Below, in pieces: positions 43,926 to 51,816 of a DNA stretch of 55,035 bases. Source of the stretch: Phycisphaeraceae bacterium (GTDB lineage Bacteria > Planctomycetota > Phycisphaerae > Phycisphaerales > Phycisphaeraceae); assembly GCA_029260635.1 (NCBI GenBank), contig JAJDCW010000051.1:1-55035 (forward strand), in the 5' to 3' direction. Within the stretch, counting starts at the first letter, position 1; each line of letters opens with the position of its first letter. The notes below the pieces were generated by a model. The model worked only from the letters and a program-made list of their open reading frames with translations, did not search any database and was not told where the DNA came from. The translations under genes and the position numbers were made by a program.

Positions 43926-44213
43926 ATGACACGGCCACTACTCAGCGAGGCGGACAGAGCGGATGTGTTTCGGGGGTTGGCGCACCCGATGCGGCGGAAG
44001 ATGCTGGCGTTGCTCAAGCAGAAGCAGCGCACGGTGGGTGAGTTGCTGGACCTGCTGGGTGGGCCGGTCACGCTGCCGACGTTGTCGCGACACCTGGGGG
44101 TGCTGCGTGACGCCGGGCTGGTGACACAGATCAAGGACGGCCAGTACCGGGTATATCAACTCGAGCGCGGAGCCGCTCAGCAGGCGATCAAGTGGCTCAA
44201 GCAGACGCTGTAA
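43926..44213 (+). CDS. ArsR-family winged-helix transcriptional regulator
   Basis: A 95-residue winged-helix repressor. The helix-turn-helix runs from about residue 25 (HPMRRKMLALLKQKQRTVGE), and the recognition part LPTLSRHLGVLRDAGLVTQI is the classic ArsR signature, followed by the wing GQYRVYQLE. No CXC metal-binding pair is seen, so it is probably a non-metal-sensing member. The regulated signal is unknown. It sits directly behind its own predicted operator and may also control the methyltransferase and glycosyltransferase genes downstream. Confidence 0.92.
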   Translation: MTRPLLSEADRADVFRGLAHPMRRKMLALLKQKQRTVGELLDLLGGPVTLPTLSRHLGVLRDAGLVTQIKDGQYRVYQLERGAAQQAIKWLKQTL

Positions 44214-44344
44214 GTATCTGGACGCAGCCGGACGGTGTTTAGCCTGGGTGTGTTATCGATCAATCGACCAACGTGCATGATGCCTACCGCTGCGAACGGC
44301 GCGGGCTTTCACTGTTCATGTGAATCTGCGACAATCCGCGGCTT

Positions 44345-45055
44345 ATGGGTGAATACTGCATCAAAGACGGGTACGAGCACCGGACGGTGAACGCGACGAT
44401 GGAGGCCGAGGCCGGGGACTACTGGGACCCCAAACGGCTCCGCTTGAGTAATTACGCGCAGTGGCACGCCTACGACCGAGCCGTCCAACTGGTGCGGGAA
44501 CACAACCTCAAGTCCGTGCTGGATGTGGGCTGCGGCATGGGCCACAAGCTGATGAACATGATCGCCCCGCTTGCCGAGGTAACCGGTGTCGAGCAGCCGA
44601 CCGCTGCGGCCAAGGCTAAAGAGCTTTTCCCCGAAGGCCGGTTTTTCAGCGCGGACCTGGAACGGCCCGACGAAACGGGGCTGGGGAAGTTTGACCTGCT
44701 GCTGTGTGTGGATGTGATTGAGCATCTGCTGGACCCGGATATCATGCTTCGGTTCATGCGGTCGCATTGCCATGACGGTTCGTATGTCCTGCTGTCGACG
44801 ATCGAGCGGGACGTGCGCCGGGGCAGGTCGAATATGAAGTCCACCAAGGCCGAGCACGTCCGCGAGTGGAACCTTGATGAGTTCGGTAGCTACCTGACCA
44901 GCCAGGGGTTCAACGTGATCGAACACAAGACGGCCCCGGCGTTCAAGATGGGCTTGTGGGGTCCACTGATTAAAGACCGCTGGCGGCTGCTGCGCAAGGG
45001 TGTGAGCCTGAACTACAACCAGGTCGCGGTGTGTCGGCCGGCCGGGCAGGCGTAA
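44345..45055 (+). CDS. SAM-dependent methyltransferase
   Basis: A 236-residue class I methyltransferase. Motif I is VLDVGCGMGHKLM, the acidic SAM-binding residue lies in VTGVEQPTAA, and motif IV reads FDLLLCVDVIEHLLDP. The C-terminal part diverges and may hold the acceptor site. The next gene, a glycosyltransferase, begins four nt after its stop, so the pair is likely one transcript for surface glycan or glycolipid synthesis; the acceptor is unknown. The start lacks a clear ribosome site. Confidence 0.88.
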   Translation: MGEYCIKDGYEHRTVNATMEAEAGDYWDPKRLRLSNYAQWHAYDRAVQLVREHNLKSVLDVGCGMGHKLMNMIAPLAEVTGVEQPTAAAKAKELFPEGRFFSADLERPDETGLGKFDLLLCVDVIEHLLDPDIMLRFMRSHCHDGSYVLLSTIERDVRRGRSNMKSTKAEHVREWNLDEFGSYLTSQGFNVIEHKTAPAFKMGLWGPLIKDRWRLLRKGVSLNYNQVAVCRPAGQA

Positions 45056-45059
45056 CGCG

Positions 45060-46184
45060 ATGCGCGTCTGCCTGTTCACCCCGACGTTCCTGCCCTCGGT
45101 GGGTGGTGCCGAACTCGCGGGCGATCGTATCCTGCGCGGGTTGCAATCGCGTGGGCACGAGGTGCAGGTGGTCTGCCAGGACCACGGCGAGCCGGGCGAA
45201 CTGCCCTACCCGGTCACACGATACAAGCGGCCGCCGGCCCAGCACCTTTGGCCGGAGTTGTTGAGCAAGCATCTGGTACGTACGCATCGCAAGCAGGCAT
45301 TCGATCTCGTGCTCGCGTTTTACGGGTACCCGACCGGATACGCGGCGTCGCGTGTCAAAGATAAGCTCGGGGTGAAGCTCGTTGTCAGCGCCCGGGGCGC
45401 GGACCTGTATCCGAATTTTCACGCACTCAGGAAGCCGAGGGTCAAGGCAACCATCCGCGCGGGGTACCGCGGCGCGGACCGGATCATCTCGTTAAGTGAT
45501 TGGCTAGATGAAAGGCTGCGCGAGGTTGCGGGGCCGGACCTGCCTACGATTGATCGTGTACTGAACGGGATTAATCTGGAGGCGTTTGATCGTGAGCTAG
45601 AATCGGCAAGCGTAATGGAATCGCCGTTCGACCTGACACCGGGCAAGTATGTTTTACACTTGGCACGTGTCGGCCCGGTGAAAAGGCAGGACCTCGCGGT
45701 CGCCGCGGTAACAAAGCTGGCCGATACGTTCCGTTCACACGGGATGAAATATGTGTTCGTCGGTCAGGGTGAGACGCTTGAAGGTCTATGCCAACAGGTA
45801 GAGACGGCGGGGCTGGGAGACGTGGTGTACTTCCTTGGCAGGCAGACCGGCGCAACCAAACATTGGCTGCTGAAACACGCGCACGGGTTTGTCACCACCA
45901 GCCGGGAGGAGGGGATGCCCAACGCGGTGATCGAGGCTATTGTGGCTGGACTACCCGTGTTGGCAAGTGACATCGGGCCGCACCGGGAGTTGATGGGCCT
46001 GACGAAGGCGGGGTGGACATTTAGGTTTCCCGATGTGGATGATCTGGCGGCGCAGCTGATCCGGATTCTGGACGATGACCTGTCGGGTTATCGTGATGCC
46101 GCAAAATGTTGCAGGCAGATGTTCAGCCTTGACACGATGATCGACGGGTACGAGCGGAGTCTGCAGGCGGCTTTGGACGGCTGA
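45060..46184 (+). CDS. Glycosyltransferase family 4-type (GT-B)
   Basis: A 374-residue GT-B enzyme. The N-terminus MRVCLFTPTFLPSVGGAEL has the Gly-rich acceptor loop of family 4. The C-terminal donor domain has TSREEGMPNAVIEAIVAGLP, an E-x7-E pair typical of retaining GT4, and VLHLARVGPVKRQDLAV preceding it. It transfers a sugar from a nucleotide donor to an unknown acceptor, probably in surface polysaccharide or lipid glycosylation at the membrane. It is paired with the methyltransferase upstream and convergent with asnB. Confidence 0.93.
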   Translation: MRVCLFTPTFLPSVGGAELAGDRILRGLQSRGHEVQVVCQDHGEPGELPYPVTRYKRPPAQHLWPELLSKHLVRTHRKQAFDLVLAFYGYPTGYAASRVKDKLGVKLVVSARGADLYPNFHALRKPRVKATIRAGYRGADRIISLSDWLDERLREVAGPDLPTIDRVLNGINLEAFDRELESASVMESPFDLTPGKYVLHLARVGPVKRQDLAVAAVTKLADTFRSHGMKYVFVGQGETLEGLCQQVETAGLGDVVYFLGRQTGATKHWLLKHAHGFVTTSREEGMPNAVIEAIVAGLPVLASDIGPHRELMGLTKAGWTFRFPDVDDLAAQLIRILDDDLSGYRDAAKCCRQMFSLDTMIDGYERSLQAALDG

Positions 46185-46188
46185 ATAT

Positions 46189-48018
46189 TTATGCATCGAC
46201 CTGATGCGTGTCCAGCCAACCCAGCAACGCGATCAGCGTGTACATCCCCCGCTTATCACCACGACCATTCAGGCAGGCGGACCAACGGGTGCGCACGGCT
46301 TTCTCATTAAGAAACGGGGCGAGGCCACCGCATCGCGAGATCCAATCCTCACAACGCGCACGCCAGGTTCCGGTGAAGTAGGTGGCCAGCGGGACGGAGA
46401 ACCCGTGCTTAGGCCGGTCCCAGACGTCGCGGGGGAGCCGGTGTTTAGCTAATTCGTAGAGCACCAGTTTCAGGCCAACGTCGGGATTAATCGCAACAGG
46501 TTGGGGCAGAACGAGGTCGACAACCGGGTTGCCGAGCATCGGTACGCGGGCTTCGAGGCTGTGGGCCATGCTGGCGCGGTCGCTTTTCACCAAACAGTTT
46601 TCACTTAAGTATGTCCAGAGGTCGGCACGGACAAGCTGGTCGGCTTCGATGGGCGAACCGAACCGCCTTGCGAGGTCCAGCCAGTAGCGCATGGTCTGCT
46701 CGATGTTACAGGCGTCTGCGGCGACGTGCGTGAGCAGCGCCGCCATATCTTTACGCGTGCCAGGAAATGGTCCGAATTTCACACGGTCCCAGAGCAGGCC
46801 TTCGGTGCCACGCAGCGCACGCCTCCGCATCGCCGGGGGGAGCAGGCCCAGGCTGCGGAGCAGATTGAACGGGAGGCTGCCGGTGTAGGTCGATTCGCCT
46901 TGCAGGAACCGGGGGTAGCCGCCGAACAATTCGTCACCGCCGTCGCCCGCGACCGCGACGGTGACATGTCGGCGCGTAAGTTCACAGAGTTCGCGTAGCG
47001 GGAGGTAGGCGGGGTCCGCAAGGGGTTGATCGAGGCCCGCGAGGGCTTGGGCGAGCGTGTCGCCGTTAATGTCGCGTGCGTCCAGCTCGTGGTGCTCACA
47101 TCCAAAACGCTTGGCGACCTGACGAGCGTATTTGCTTTCGTCGTAGCCCTTCTTCGCATCGAAGCGCACTGTGAAAGTCTTAACCGGATTCGACGACGCC
47201 TGGGCCATGTAATGAACCATCAAAGAGCTATCGACCCCGCCCGACAGAAACGCGCCCAATGGAACATCCGAAACAAGCTGCCGCTGGACACTCTTGCCCA
47301 GCGCCGCGTCGCTGGCCTCAACAAGCTCGTTGAAACTCATCGGCGTACCGGTGGCGTGTGGGATGTCCCAGTATCGCCCGGCCTCGAGTTGCCCGGTGGA
47401 TGGGTTCCAACTCAGCCAGGATGCGGGGGCCAGCGAGTGGACGTCACGCAGGATCGTCATCGGCGACGGGATCGACTGGACCGCGAGGTATTCGCGCAGC
47501 GCTTCGTAATTCAGCTTCCTCGGGAACCCCCGCAGCTCAAAGAACGGCTGCATGGTCGAGGTGGCGGTGAACCCCCCCGCCGTGGAATAGAACAGAGGCT
47601 TGATCCCGAAGCGGTCGCGGGCGGCGAAGATGGTTTTATCCTGACGGTCCCAGATGACGAAGGCGAACATGCCGTCGAGCCGGCTGAGGATATCCTTGCC
47701 CCAGCGTGCGTAGCCCTCCAGCAATACCTCGGTGTCACAATGCGTGCGCATCGGTTGACCGAGTGCTGCTAATTCGTCGCGGATGTCCTGGAAGTTGTAA
47801 ATCTCACCGTTGTAGACGATCGCGTAACGGTCGGCGGCGGAGAGCATCGGCTGCTGCCCGGACTTGAGGTCGATGATGGAGAGCCGGCGGTGGCCAAGGT
47901 GGACGTCCTGCTCGTGCCACTCACCGCGTTCATCAGGCCCGCGTGACGTCAGCGAATCGAGCGCGGGCTTGAAGCTGTCCGCCCAGGTATCGCCGACGAT
48001 GGTGATCAGGCCACACAA
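46189..48018 (-). CDS. asnB: Glutamine-hydrolysing asparagine synthase-type amidotransferase
   Basis: A 609-residue AsnB-type enzyme. The N-terminal glutaminase has the nucleophilic Cys2 (MCGLITIVG), RGPDERGEW, RLSIIDL and VYNGEIYN. The synthetase half holds the ATP pyrophosphate loop FLSGGVDSSLM (about residue 255) and GDGGDELFGGYPRF. Such enzymes make asparagine from aspartate. Relatives in surface-polysaccharide loci instead amidate uronic acid sugars, which suits the neighbouring glycosyltransferase. It is last in a four-gene minus-strand run (DUF1800, DUF1501, a methyltransferase-like gene, asnB), two nt after the preceding stop. Confidence 0.92.
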   Translation of the reverse strand: MCGLITIVGDTWADSFKPALDSLTSRGPDERGEWHEQDVHLGHRRLSIIDLKSGQQPMLSAADRYAIVYNGEIYNFQDIRDELAALGQPMRTHCDTEVLLEGYARWGKDILSRLDGMFAFVIWDRQDKTIFAARDRFGIKPLFYSTAGGFTATSTMQPFFELRGFPRKLNYEALREYLAVQSIPSPMTILRDVHSLAPASWLSWNPSTGQLEAGRYWDIPHATGTPMSFNELVEASDAALGKSVQRQLVSDVPLGAFLSGGVDSSLMVHYMAQASSNPVKTFTVRFDAKKGYDESKYARQVAKRFGCEHHELDARDINGDTLAQALAGLDQPLADPAYLPLRELCELTRRHVTVAVAGDGGDELFGGYPRFLQGESTYTGSLPFNLLRSLGLLPPAMRRRALRGTEGLLWDRVKFGPFPGTRKDMAALLTHVAADACNIEQTMRYWLDLARRFGSPIEADQLVRADLWTYLSENCLVKSDRASMAHSLEARVPMLGNPVVDLVLPQPVAINPDVGLKLVLYELAKHRLPRDVWDRPKHGFSVPLATYFTGTWRARCEDWISRCGGLAPFLNEKAVRTRWSACLNGRGDKRGMYTLIALLGWLDTHQVDA

Positions 48019-48020
48019 CG

Positions 48021-48839
48021 CTATGCCCCGCCCCGCTTGCGCAGCTTCTTGTTGACCGATGTGCCGGCACGGGCGAAGAAGTTCATCAGGTTAAGTCTGC
48101 AAAGAATCAGACGATAGGAAATGGCTGGATCGAAAGAGAGGCAGGCAAAGGTCGGGCCGTAGCTCGGGTCGCCTACCAGTCCTTCGGCGGCGGAGTGCCA
48201 TTCCATGGGCTGGCTCGTGTCGAAGCCGTCCCAGCATGGGGCGTCCAGATGCTTGAACTTCTCAACAAAAGCGTCGTGGTCGCTGTAGACGGTGCCGGGA
48301 ACGTGCTGGTCGAGGAACCGGCGGGTGGCGAGCCCCTTGTAGACGTCGTGGATGAAGACCTTGCCGACCTTACCGGTACGAAGAAGCTGCAACGCCAGGC
48401 GGATCGCGCGAAAACCCTTGGGGCCGTCGATGATGGCAACCGTGTTGGGTTGCAGGTGTTTGAATAACAGCTTGCGAGAATCGCCGTAGAGCAGCTTCAC
48501 GTGGCCGAAGTCTTTGAGCCTGTCCTTGGCGACCGGCGCGTCGGGCGAGTCTTTATCAAACTCAACGCTGATGATGTCGGCGTCGGGGAAGATACGACCC
48601 AGCACGAACGTGCTCTGGCCACGCGCTCGGCCTGACTCAAGAACGCGCGAACTAAAACCCGGGCCAACCGCGGCGAGGACAAACAACATCTCGCTGAAGA
48701 ACACGCCCTTGTCCTCGTATGGCACGTTCTGTATCTGTGACTGGAAGTCACCCAGCACCAGCTCGGCCCGCTGCAGCAGCGCACGATCGTCAACGGGGCC
48801 TTGCGGAGTCGTATTTATTTGCGTGTCGGTATCAATCAC
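48021..48839 (-). CDS. Methyltransferase-like protein of a glycan locus, unknown substrate
   Basis: A 272-residue protein without a solid family match. The middle resembles a class I SAM fold: RVLESGRARGQSTFVLGRIF looks like a degenerate motif I, followed by IISVEFDKDSPDA with an acidic end to strand 2, and VAIIDGPKGF as a candidate motif IV. The ending is basic (KKLRKRGGA). A CmcI/Rossmann methyltransferase-like role is inferred only from this pattern. Its position between DUF1501 and asnB suggests surface glycan modification. It starts at GTG 48839, after GGTGGGG. Confidence 0.5.
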   Translation of the reverse strand: MIDTDTQINTTPQGPVDDRALLQRAELVLGDFQSQIQNVPYEDKGVFFSEMLFVLAAVGPGFSSRVLESGRARGQSTFVLGRIFPDADIISVEFDKDSPDAPVAKDRLKDFGHVKLLYGDSRKLLFKHLQPNTVAIIDGPKGFRAIRLALQLLRTGKVGKVFIHDVYKGLATRRFLDQHVPGTVYSDHDAFVEKFKHLDAPCWDGFDTSQPMEWHSAAEGLVGDPSYGPTFACLSFDPAISYRLILCRLNLMNFFARAGTSVNKKLRKRGGA

Positions 48840-48870
48840 CGCCCCACCAGAGCAAAAACGGTCGGGGGTG

Positions 48871-50154
48871 TCAAACGCGCAGGACGTCGGCGGGCTTGAA
48901 GGGTTTACCCAGGGCGGCGACGGAATCGATCTTCATCCAATTGTCCAGGACGCTGGCGTAGACGCTGCGGAAGTCGGTGTGGTGGATGAGGTCGCCGTCG
49001 TCGAGCCTGGAGAGGCTGGGGTGCTTGCCGACCAGGCCGGGCTTGACCTGCGGGCCAAAAAGGAACATCGGCCCGGCCGTGCCGTGGTCGGTGCCACCCG
49101 AGGCGTTCTGCTTAACACGTCGGCCGAACTCGCTGAAGGCGACCGTCAGCACGCGCTCCTGATGGCCGGTCGCCTTGAGTTCCTTGTAGAAAGCGTCCAT
49201 CGAAGTAGCGAACTCGTCGAGCAGGCGGGCGTGTTGGTTGGCCTGGTTGGCGTGGGTGTCGAACCCGCCCATCGCAACATAGAAAACACGCGTCGGCAGC
49301 TCGGCGCGGACCATCGCCGCGATCATCTTCAGCTGCCTCGCCAGTGAGTTGCCGGGGAACGAGGTCAGCGCGCTCTGGTTGACGGCCTTTCTTACACGAT
49401 CCGAAGCGACCTGCGCATCCATCGCGGTTCGGAGGATGAAGCCCGCGGGATCATTCTGAGGCAGCGGTTCTTGCTGCTGGTTGATCTGGTCGTAAGTTTC
49501 ATTGAGTGCGGGGTGCAGGTCCCGGCCGGACCAGCGAAACATCTCGGGCCTGTCAAAGGTAACGGGCTTGACGTGCTTGCCCTGCGTGGCCTGCGGGGCC
49601 TCGGCACCGAGGCTGATGCAGGCGAGCGACGTGTCGGTATCGCCGTGGGTCGTGTCCATGGCCTTTCCGATCCAGCCGTGGCCCTTGCTGGTCAGCGTCT
49701 CACCGGTGTGCCAGACGTCCATGCTCGCGAAGTGCGAGCGGATGGGGTTGGGATAGCCCACGCCCTGCACGACGGTGCCCAGGCCGTTGCCGATCATCTC
49801 GTGGATCGGGCGTAGCGAAGGGTGCAGGCCGATGCCTTCGTTGGTATCCAGTGTGATCAGATCGGATTCGCGGACCGCGATCCCGGCGCGGTTCTTGTAG
49901 TAGTTGTCTTTGCCGAAGGGGATGACTGTGTTCAGCCCGTCGTTGCCGCCTGATAATTGCACAACGACGAGCACGCGATCCTCGGGGACGCCGGGATTAC
50001 TCGGCAGCGGGCCGGCGGTCTGCGCCATCACGCTGGAAGAACGCGACAGGAAGATCGGCACGCTGGACACGGTCGAGACCATCGCCAGGCCTGAGTGCAG
50101 GAATTGTCGGCGGGTATAGGCGTTTGAGTCAGACACGGTGTATTCCTGTTTCAA
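48871..50154 (-). CDS. DUF1501 family protein, Tat-exported
   Basis: A 427-residue protein of the DUF1501 family, abundant in Planctomycetes. It resembles the sulfatase/alkaline-phosphatase-like fold of arylsulfatases. The N-terminus TRRQFLHSGLAMVSTVSS carries the Arg pair of a Tat signal. The family blocks are visible: VQLSGGNDGLNTVIPF, SHFASMDVWHTGE, and FSEFGRRVKQNASGGTDHG with its metal-type His/Asp, followed by MFLFGPQVKPGLVG. The biochemical activity is not established. It lies 12 nt after the DUF1800 stop, the usual paired arrangement. Confidence 0.94.
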   Translation of the reverse strand: MKQEYTVSDSNAYTRRQFLHSGLAMVSTVSSVPIFLSRSSSVMAQTAGPLPSNPGVPEDRVLVVVQLSGGNDGLNTVIPFGKDNYYKNRAGIAVRESDLITLDTNEGIGLHPSLRPIHEMIGNGLGTVVQGVGYPNPIRSHFASMDVWHTGETLTSKGHGWIGKAMDTTHGDTDTSLACISLGAEAPQATQGKHVKPVTFDRPEMFRWSGRDLHPALNETYDQINQQQEPLPQNDPAGFILRTAMDAQVASDRVRKAVNQSALTSFPGNSLARQLKMIAAMVRAELPTRVFYVAMGGFDTHANQANQHARLLDEFATSMDAFYKELKATGHQERVLTVAFSEFGRRVKQNASGGTDHGTAGPMFLFGPQVKPGLVGKHPSLSRLDDGDLIHHTDFRSVYASVLDNWMKIDSVAALGKPFKPADVLRV

Positions 50155-50166
50155 GCCGGTGGACGA

Positions 50167-51645
50167 TCAACACAATTGATACTCGGGCATGGCGGATATC
50201 AGGGTCAGCAACGCAATCACGCTGTCGGGAGTCACGCCCTTGTCCCGGCCCCGCATAAAGCTGTACAGCGGCTCGCGTCGTTCGGCGGGCGTGTGCGAGC
50301 CGAGCATCAAATCGACAAGGTGATCAACCACGGGCTTGGGCTCACGGCTTTCCACCCCGGCCAGCAGCGGCATCGGGTCGTAATTGGTCTGCTTGCGGTT
50401 CCAATTCTTCTTGCGCGGGTCTTTGCCGGTGATCAAATAGGTACAGACGTTCTGACGGGTGAACAGCGTCGAGGTATTGATCCAGTTGCGCCCGCCGTCC
50501 CAGCCCGCGACACTCGGCGGGTCGAACAGGTCCTGACCCATCGTACGCATGCCGTCGCTGAGTGTGCCCAGGCTTCTGGTGGGCGTGCCGAGTGTCCGTG
50601 TGGTCCCGATGACAAGCTGCGCGGGGCTCTTGATCTTCCTGCCGACGACCTCAGGGTCGTAGAAGTGCCTGCTCTTAAGCAGGACCTCCAGGACCGGGGT
50701 GATCTGGTAATCGTTCTTGCGGAGCATCACCGCGATACGCTGCACGACGGCTTTGTTCTCCCCCGGCACCTCGTCGAGGTGGTCGGACACGTCGGCTACG
50801 AAGTACCTGTACAGCTTCAGCGCTATGTACCGCGGGCAGGCGGGCTGGTCCAGCAGGACATCGACGAAGTCGTCGCCGTCGAATTGACCTGTTTCACCGA
50901 GCACTGTTTTCTTTGAGCCATCGTGTCGGCGTTCATTGAACTCGAAGTCGTTATCGTCGACGTGGTAACCGGTCAGGGCGCGGGCCCCCTGCTTGATATC
51001 TTTCTCGGCGTAATTGCCCTCACCGAGCGTAAACAGCTCCATAAATTCACGGGCGAGGTTCTCGTTGGGCTTTCGCTTATTGTTCTGGTCGTTGTTTAAA
51101 AACTTGAGCATCGCCGGGTCGTGGACAACCGCCTTGGCCAGCTCGGCGAAGCTGCCGGCGGCGTGCTCGCGGAACATCTGGTTTTGCTGATACATCAGAT
51201 ACGTGTCGCGGACGTTGCGGTGCCGTGACGCGAAGTGGCTGTGCCAGAGCAGGACAAGGTTCTCACGCAGCGGCGCGTCGGTTTCGATCATCAGCCCGAC
51301 CCACCACCGGCGGAGGTCGCCGAGCATCCGGCGGTCCTGGGCGCGGCGTTCGTTGATGATGCGGCGGGCCTCGGAGCGGGCCGCCTCGTCGTTGTCACGC
51401 CTGGCCTTGACAAAGGCCTCGCGCTCTTCACGGGTCGGCGGGCGGATCACGTCCGGGTCGATGTCCGCGGCGCTATTGTCCGACGAAGACGCTTCCAGCA
51501 TCTGCCGAACCGCCTTGTCGGGGCCGGCCTCTGCCAGCTGATTGATCTCGGTCGGGCCACCACCGAAACCCGCACGGAGCAGCAGGTGTCGGGCCTGAGC
51601 GGGGCCAAACTCACTTGTTTGGATGGGTGATAGAGAAGTATCCAT
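50167..51645 (-). CDS. DUF1800 family protein
   Basis: A 492-residue protein of the DUF1800 family, normally encoded next to DUF1501 as here. Family blocks include ARHLLLRAGFGGGP near the N-terminus, NLVLLWHSHFASRHRNVRD, LAREFMELFTLGEGNY (the most conserved stretch), ARALTGYHVDDNDF and a C-terminal VAGWDGGRNWINTSTLF. Its role is unknown; export or cell-surface function is assumed by association. ATG 51645 is used; the frame is open to TTG 51663, but neither start has a strong ribosome site. It is the first gene of the run. Confidence 0.93.
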   Translation of the reverse strand: MDTSLSPIQTSEFGPAQARHLLLRAGFGGGPTEINQLAEAGPDKAVRQMLEASSSDNSAADIDPDVIRPPTREEREAFVKARRDNDEAARSEARRIINERRAQDRRMLGDLRRWWVGLMIETDAPLRENLVLLWHSHFASRHRNVRDTYLMYQQNQMFREHAAGSFAELAKAVVHDPAMLKFLNNDQNNKRKPNENLAREFMELFTLGEGNYAEKDIKQGARALTGYHVDDNDFEFNERRHDGSKKTVLGETGQFDGDDFVDVLLDQPACPRYIALKLYRYFVADVSDHLDEVPGENKAVVQRIAVMLRKNDYQITPVLEVLLKSRHFYDPEVVGRKIKSPAQLVIGTTRTLGTPTRSLGTLSDGMRTMGQDLFDPPSVAGWDGGRNWINTSTLFTRQNVCTYLITGKDPRKKNWNRKQTNYDPMPLLAGVESREPKPVVDHLVDLMLGSHTPAERREPLYSFMRGRDKGVTPDSVIALLTLISAMPEYQLC

Positions 51646-51816
51646 TAGGTCAACCCGCCGCAAGTAGATCGATGCAATGACGTTACCCGTCTAACGAACC
51701 GGGGGCAAGGGTTATTGCGGCGGATGCGGTAATAATCTGTGCGGTTGTACCCCACAGAGACCGCTGCGCGGCATCCGGGGGCTTCTGAGGCTTAAAGTCA
51801 GAGTGGATGGTTGAAT

